Assembly (NCBI GenBank): GCA_030737875.1
Contig: CM060911.1
Coordinates: 98,352,599 to 98,416,598 of the forward strand
DNA from: Allium sativum
Taxonomy: Eukaryota > Streptophyta > Magnoliopsida > Asparagales > Amaryllidaceae
Direction of reading: 5' to 3'
Length of the DNA: 64,000 nucleotides
The translations under genes and the position numbers were made by a program. The notes under the pieces are model-generated. The model was not told the DNA's origin and did not search any database. It saw nothing but the letters and a program-made list of their open reading frames with translations. Shown here in pieces: positions 58,661-64,000 of this stretch; position 1 is the first letter of the stretch, and every line of letters starts with the position of its first letter.

Positions 58661-59866
58661 TGTTACACAATATAATTCACATCAATTTCATTTCAATATG
58701 AGGTATTCTGATAAACAAAATCAACATCGGTTAACGATATATATATAACTATATCGGTATTTTCAACCAGCTGACTAGCAGTTCAACCAAACAATCAACA
58801 CTCAGCAATTCAACCAATATTTATCAGTTCTAAAAATACTTTATAAAAATATAAAGTGTTCAGAGTTAGCGAGATTTACTTACCTTGGACGGTTTATCGT
58901 TGAATAACGATAATTGGTCATTGATTTGGTTCAGACGTTAAATTTCACCATAAATCCAAACGAGCTCCAATCCACTTGCGGTCAGTTCCATTGCGTAGTG
59001 CTCGTCCATATGATACCAACGGATCCTGTTTCGTTAAATTTCGTTAATGTATGAAAGTTATGCTATTTATAATATTTACCTAATTTAAACGAATATATAT
59101 TTAATTAAATTAATTAAATTATTTTTATCTTAATTAATTTCTAATTGCGTTATTAGCCAAATTACCTTCCCTGCCCTTCAAAAAAATCCTACTTTCTCAT
59201 CTCTAGCCATATCCAATTTTTTTTTAAAATTGAAAAACCATTTTAATATTAATTTAATTTAATTTTCAAATAAAATATTTAAAAATATTCATTTAATTAT
59301 AACTTAAAATTTTTAACCCGGATCAAAAATCTGCTTCCACTCATTTTAAAGTATTTTTCGATAAGAATCCAAAGGTCCTTGTTTCGTGGAAATCCGACTT
59401 GTTTTGAAAAAGTTATAAGCTTTTAAAGTTTAAAGTTAAAGATTACGAAAATGCCCCTGGTTTGTTTTAAATTCAAATTAAATTTTAATTTTAAATTTAA
59501 ATTAATCATCCCATCCGTCGGATCAGTTAGGGATAGCCAGGGAGAGCAGGAAACTATATTTTCCAAACTCAAGCCTTAGACACTATCCTCTCTGTCACCC
59601 TTAGAATGTTCTGATATTTATTTTTACAAATTCTATTTTAATTATAACATATATATATATATATATTTTACACAAATAAATAAATAAATAAATATTATTT
59701 AAAAACTTACCCCGCGAAGCCCAAGCCTCTGCCTAAGAGTCCCTAGCTCCCCGTCTTGCCCTCCTTTCTCCCTTCCTTCCCTTTTCCCTATTTCCTAATA
59801 TTTTATTATTATTTCTGCCATTGCCAAAGCTTGAAAGAGGAGGAGGAGGAGTGAGTTTAAAATGAA

Positions 59867-59887
59867 GGGGGGGGGGGCTATTTATAG
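59867..59887 (-). promoter_or_regulatory. TATA box of M3 3' LTR, abutting an 11-C run
   Basis: On minus GGCTATAAATAG (TATA core 59879-59887) runs straight into eleven C's (59867-59877). U3 would be about 0.95 kb. Confidence 0.65.
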
Positions 59888-60837
59888 CCGAAGGAGTCAC
59901 ATGGATTGCTGAGGTGGCGCGAGTCCAACGGTCGAAAATGGATGGCTAGGATTAATCCTTAAATTAATTAAATTATAAATAAATTTAATAATTTATGAAT
60001 AGTAAAGTGTGTTTTCTCAACCCTATTCGGACGTTAATTTGACTTACTTATTGATACCTTATCCAAAATCTTTTTCAACCATGTTGTTCAATTTTTCTTG
60101 CTCTTCAATGCTATATAAAAATATATCAATTTTGAATTTGTTTGAACTTTCAAATAATTTAAATTCAAATTCAAAATAGTGTTTTGTGTTAGTTTCAACA
60201 CCTTCCGGTCTCATGTTGGAGTATCAAACGATAACGGTTTTCAGAAATTCTTCCACCATCTGGTCCGGTTTTTAACGTACTTCAATCCTATGTATTCAAA
60301 TCAAAAATCGGAGTTCGTTTAGATTTTCAAATAATTTATTTAAATTTTGTTTCCTTAATAACTTTCTATATCCGTTATAGGATTTTCCCAGATTTCATAT
60401 ATAGCTAATATCCTATGTTTAGAATTTTCATGGATAGGTCTCAGGTTCCAGTTTTGCCGTTAGCATTAGCAAATTCCAATTACCGTCAAAATTTAGTTCA
60501 AATTTTGGCCTTTTATTTTTTTCTTTTCCACATACGGATGCCATTTTTGACGTAACTTGGTTGGTTACCTAATTTCATCATTTCGGATTTAATGAAACTG
60601 ATTTCATCGAAATCCGAGTTCGTTAGCTACTACTTCCTTTGTAAACGTACTATTTTTAATTAAAAATTTATCCTTTTATACTGTCAGTTCACATTATATT
60701 GCAGATCCACTAAATTTCTACCATTTCGGAATAAAATAAAATATTCAAAATTATTGAAATTAAACCATTTAAAATTCCAAAATAATAAAAACATTTTAAA
60801 TATTAAACTAAATGGTCAAAAAATCTGGGCCGTTACA

Positions 60838-62331
60838 TTCTTTCCCCCTTAAAATAATTTCGTCCTCGAAATTGCTAAGGTAGAAAAATGAACTTTATAA
60901 CTTGGTTAAAATTATTTGTTTACTCTGATTTCACTAAACCAATCTATTCTAATTAATTTATTAATTTATTTCTATAAATGAAAATTTCAAAAATTCTGAA
61001 AATTTTCTAACATTCGAAATTTCTGAAAAATTTCGCCAGCATCTCCTTTGTACTGGTCAATAGCTCAAACTCCAACTCGCCTCTCTAGGTCTTCTTCAAC
61101 CCAAAAGAAAATCAAACAGCCAAGTGGCTTGCCCAACAGGTTCATAAATCTCATCAAACTCATATAAATATATACATGTACATTTTTGTCGACATTCAAT
61201 TCTGCTATCAATTTAGCATATACCACTATCATCCCAATCAAACTCCCAATCACTTTTATCTTCAACACGACCATCCGCTTATAACCAAGCCAAATTTCAA
61301 TCAAACTGCAATTCCAATCTCAATTCAAATTTCTTGCTTGACCATCCATTTCTATCCCAGATAATCTCTAATTCAGTCCAATTCTACTTGATACCATTCT
61401 ATTTCAATTCAACTCAATTTCCACTGAACTGCCTTCAATTCAATTTCAAATTTGCTTTCACAAATTTCTATTTAATTTGTGTTTATTTCAATAATCTGTA
61501 CCTGGGAGTTTCAAATAGCTTTGCCTTTTCCAAAAATCAAATATCCCTTTGGAATATCAAAACAACTCGGTTTCTCAAAACAATTCAAAAACAAAATCTT
61601 TGGTAGTAATCCGTCACTTACAAACTCGAAAATGAGCACCGATGATGTCCGGATCAACATCGGAATTTATTTTCCAGCTATCGAAGTGAGTTCAATACTA
61701 TAGCACTTTCAAAACCCATTTTTAAACATTTGAAATTCATTTCAAAATATCCCTTTCCAATGCTTGTAACAAATTTAAAATCTCTCAGGATTTTAAAATT
61801 CACATATATTCAATTTAATTCCATTTACAACGCTTATTCAAATTTTATCAATTTTAATTCCAATTCTGAACTTAAATTCAGATTTAATTCATCTGATTTC
61901 ATATATTTCACTTATATGAATTTTGATTTGTTATTTACATAACCATTTCACATTTTATAATCTTATTCGATTATAATCACAACCAACACATTCAATATAC
62001 CATAATAATTTCAAATATCTATACTTTGCTTATATCAAAATATAATTTGGGTAAAATTATTTCATTTACCCTTTTTTCAAAACATATCGTGTCGACCCAT
62101 CGTATTCAAGTGTTTATAAACTCCTATCGATACAGTGGATCAAATTGATCGACTAGAACTCATAAACGACTCAACCAATAAATCTCCATGGTATAAAATC
62201 ATTTTATATAAAATAACAAATACGTTCACTCTTATATATACACTCAAACTCAGTCTAGGGCATTACTAACCCCATCTCTACTGAGTCACGCCACAGAGCC
62301 AAGGTAATACTTAACCTCGCTCTGATACCAC
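60838..62331 (-). mobile_element. M3 internal region, no coding capacity (1494 bp)
   Basis: The PPT on minus is AAGGGGGAAAGAA (60838-60850), preceded by TTTCGAGGACGAAAT. The minus frame 61065-61304 (79 codons) and plus frames at 61334-61942 show no retroviral domain. It shares blocks with the M2 internal region. Confidence 0.85.
62319..62330 (-). other. M3 primer-binding site
   Basis: On minus it reads TGGTATCAGAGC (initiator-Met tRNA), one base from the 5' LTR at 62332. Confidence 0.9.
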
Positions 62332-64000
62332 TGTAACGACCCGGGAAAAGACGACCTTGGTTATCCGATATACAAACCTATCGAACAATCAAAAGTCGAA
62401 ATTTCCGGATAGTCCAAGAAAGAAATTAGAGGGTGAGGATAGATAAGATAGAAAATCAGAACAGAAGAAGAAGAACACAACAACATCAGAGTAACACGAA
62501 TCTCACAGCGGAAGGAATAAAATATAATAGACAACATATCTTGAAATCAAAGCAGTATATGTATATCATACCATTATCAGAGTACAACACTTTCATCACA
62601 GCGGAATAATCAATAGCTAGAAAAATCTTGAAGCCTCCTGCTCCAAGCTCTTCAAACATACTTGTAAATCCTGACTACTTGACTGCCCGTACAAATTTGG
62701 GCACCCAAGAGTTTAGGGAAAACAAAACAAAATAAAACTCTGGGTCAGTCATGGGACTGGTGCGAGTAAACTCAAATCATTTGGTTTAACTTTTCAAAAT
62801 CCTTTTCAAAAGAAAAGATAATCGTAAGACCAATCCACACATAAATACGGATGGCTTTTACCTTACGATAACCCAAAACACTTTGGAAATCATATATTAT
62901 CTGATATTATAATAATGTCTAATCACAAGTAATTAAAATCTAGTAGAACGCTTGCATCTCACGCTCTACATATATAATATACAATCAAACTCGCAGGCAC
63001 TTATTGGAGATTGGATTCCAACTTGACAAGGTATGGGACCACCTTCCGAACGTGTATCTCTAGAGGCAAATACACTGGGTTCAACAAGAACATCTTGCAA
63101 CCCGGCCCACACATGACCGACCACTCATTTCGCTTGAGTGTATCGAATATATATCACCAACGGTTGGGATCAGCAACCATCTCCCGAATGGGGCAGCATT
63201 GATAGATTTAAGAAGCAATTGGAATTTCTCTAGATAGGTGATTATACATCCTAATGGGTGCGACCCACATAGCCATGCTGCCTGCCCGATTTTTGTCATT
63301 TCCCGGTGGATGAGGCTTGAGGTCATAACGTATCCTTTGACAGATCCCACCTCCATTACTTTGAATGCCACATCGTCATACCCGCCAAATCACAAATTGA
63401 TTTCACCAAAAATACCACGGGTATACAGCTAAGAGAAACGAATTCCTCCGCCACCAAACGTAAGTACGTTTGAAGAGATCAACTTACGCGATCCTTTGAA
63501 TATACTCTGTCAGACATTCGTCCATTCACGTTTGTCCTGGGACTGGACAAACCGAAGGCACTATTCTGTAAATAGGATAGCCCTTGCATAACTCCGTCTT
63601 CAATATATTCAGCATACTTTATTCGCAACGCTTATGCCAATACGGAGTGGTTCTCTGGATAATAATCCAACCGGTCTCTCCATATTAACAACGTAAAATG
63701 GTCAAAAACTTTGATAGTCGGTGATTTAACTATCAAATGAAAACATGTCTGTGTGCAAACAACGATATTATTTCCAGATGGAAATTCTATCGATCAATCA
63801 TCATTCATCATCAAATTATCATAAATTTACCCTTTTCATTATTCTTGTTTCCTATATTTCTTATTTACTATATTTAGAAAATATACGTTATTAACAATGG
63901 AAAACAATTCCATTTCTCATTTTCTATATTCAGAAAACATTTCTGATTTTTCATTTGGAAGACATTTCCAAATCTCCTTCATTGGGTTTAAACTGATATT
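62332..64000 (-). repeat. M3 5' LTR, partial (1669 bp)
   Basis: Matches 54968-56639 almost exactly. The differences seen are a shorter GAA run near 62470, C/T near 62662, T/C near 62763, T/C near 63052 and G/A near 63179. Confidence 0.93.

Larger units (their letters stand above)
54968..60837 (-). repeat. M3 3' LTR, complete (5870 bp)
   Basis: On plus it runs TGTAACGACCCGGG to GGGCCGTTACA. In minus order it contains TATA box 59879-59887, leader with C11 run, GTAAGTTTTT donor-like site 59701-59710, AT-rich repeats, 14-bp GTTTAACTC repeats 57770-57985, a GC island about 57450-57552, TCGAATA hairpin array 57085-57345, TCAAGTTGGGGTA block about 56747, hairpin 56349-56376, hairpin 55799-55819 and acceptor-like GGGCAG (55322-55327). 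The 96-codon frame conserved between both LTRs is expected from their near identity. Confidence 0.93.
54968..64000 (-). mobile_element. Element M3 (young LARD-like element), 5' end outside window
   Basis: Minus-strand element with a complete 3' LTR (54968-60837, 5870 bp), internal region 60838-62331 (1494 bp) and the first 1669 bp of its 5' LTR. The two LTR stretches differ by about four substitutions and one 3-bp GAA-repeat indel by eye, so the insertion is recent. LTR plus internal would give an element of about 13.2 kb with no coding domain. The expected TSD is GCGAC (54963-54967). Confidence 0.9.

Overview
This window looks like a block of repetitive nuclear DNA from a land plant with a large, retrotransposon-filled genome. 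I found no host gene, rRNA, tRNA or CRISPR. Nearly every base falls in LTR retrotransposons or lone LTRs nested in one another. Four kinds of evidence support this. Primer-binding sites match plant initiator-Met tRNA. Polypurine tracts follow a conserved TTTCG(G/A)GGACGAAAT block. LTRs run from TGTAA to TTACA, and several insertions carry 5-bp target-site duplications (TSDs). The Ty3/gypsy superfamily, probably Tekay-like chromovirus derivatives, is the best guess. No pol domain is present, so the clade is inferred. All elements look non-autonomous: LTRs of 3.6-7.5 kb around internal regions of only 1.0-1.7 kb.

Layout. 1-20393 (+): a tandem array, family P, reading internal tail, LTR1 294-3942, internal, LTR2 11392-15024, internal, LTR3 16759-20393. 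Its first full internal region is split by a 5.7-kb solo LTR (S1, 5425-11140, TSD TGCAT). 20394-31476 (-): element M1, with its 3' LTR 20394-25073 cut by the P array, internal 25074-26093, and 5' LTR 26094-31476 cut by M2. 31477-54967 (-): element M2. Its 3' LTR is in three pieces, interrupted by solo LTR S2 (32942-43297, TSD GAAAT/TAAAT, itself carrying solo LTR N1 40198-43036, TSD TGGGT) and by S3, a truncated reverse copy of the S family (about 43614-48325). M2 internal is 52551-54020, and its 5' LTR is cut by M3. 54968-64000 (-): element M3, with a complete 3' LTR 54968-60837, internal 60838-62331, and a 5' LTR from 62332 that leaves the window.

The nesting gives a relative chronology: M1 before M2 before M3, M2 before S2 before N1, M1 before P before S1. 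LTR divergence judged by eye agrees: about 4 substitutions in 1.67 kb for M3, a few percent for M1 and M2.

The most unusual signal is structural. The long LTRs hold a TATA box 0.5-1.3 kb from their start, a GC-richer leader, then kilobases of AT-rich sequence made of serial short palindromes. The motifs differ between families (ATTTGCATT/AATGCAAAT, TCGAATA/TATTCGA, AAATAAAA/TTTTATTT), but the hairpin-array layout is shared and some neighbouring stems differ by paired changes. Other notable points are the LTR tandem array, twin CCCGG-loop hairpins shared by P and N1, an intact E2F-like palindrome in LTR3, a GTCGAC array before the P promoter, a non-retroviral segment between PBS and the gag remnant, and a Helitron-like 3' terminus at 49388-49421.
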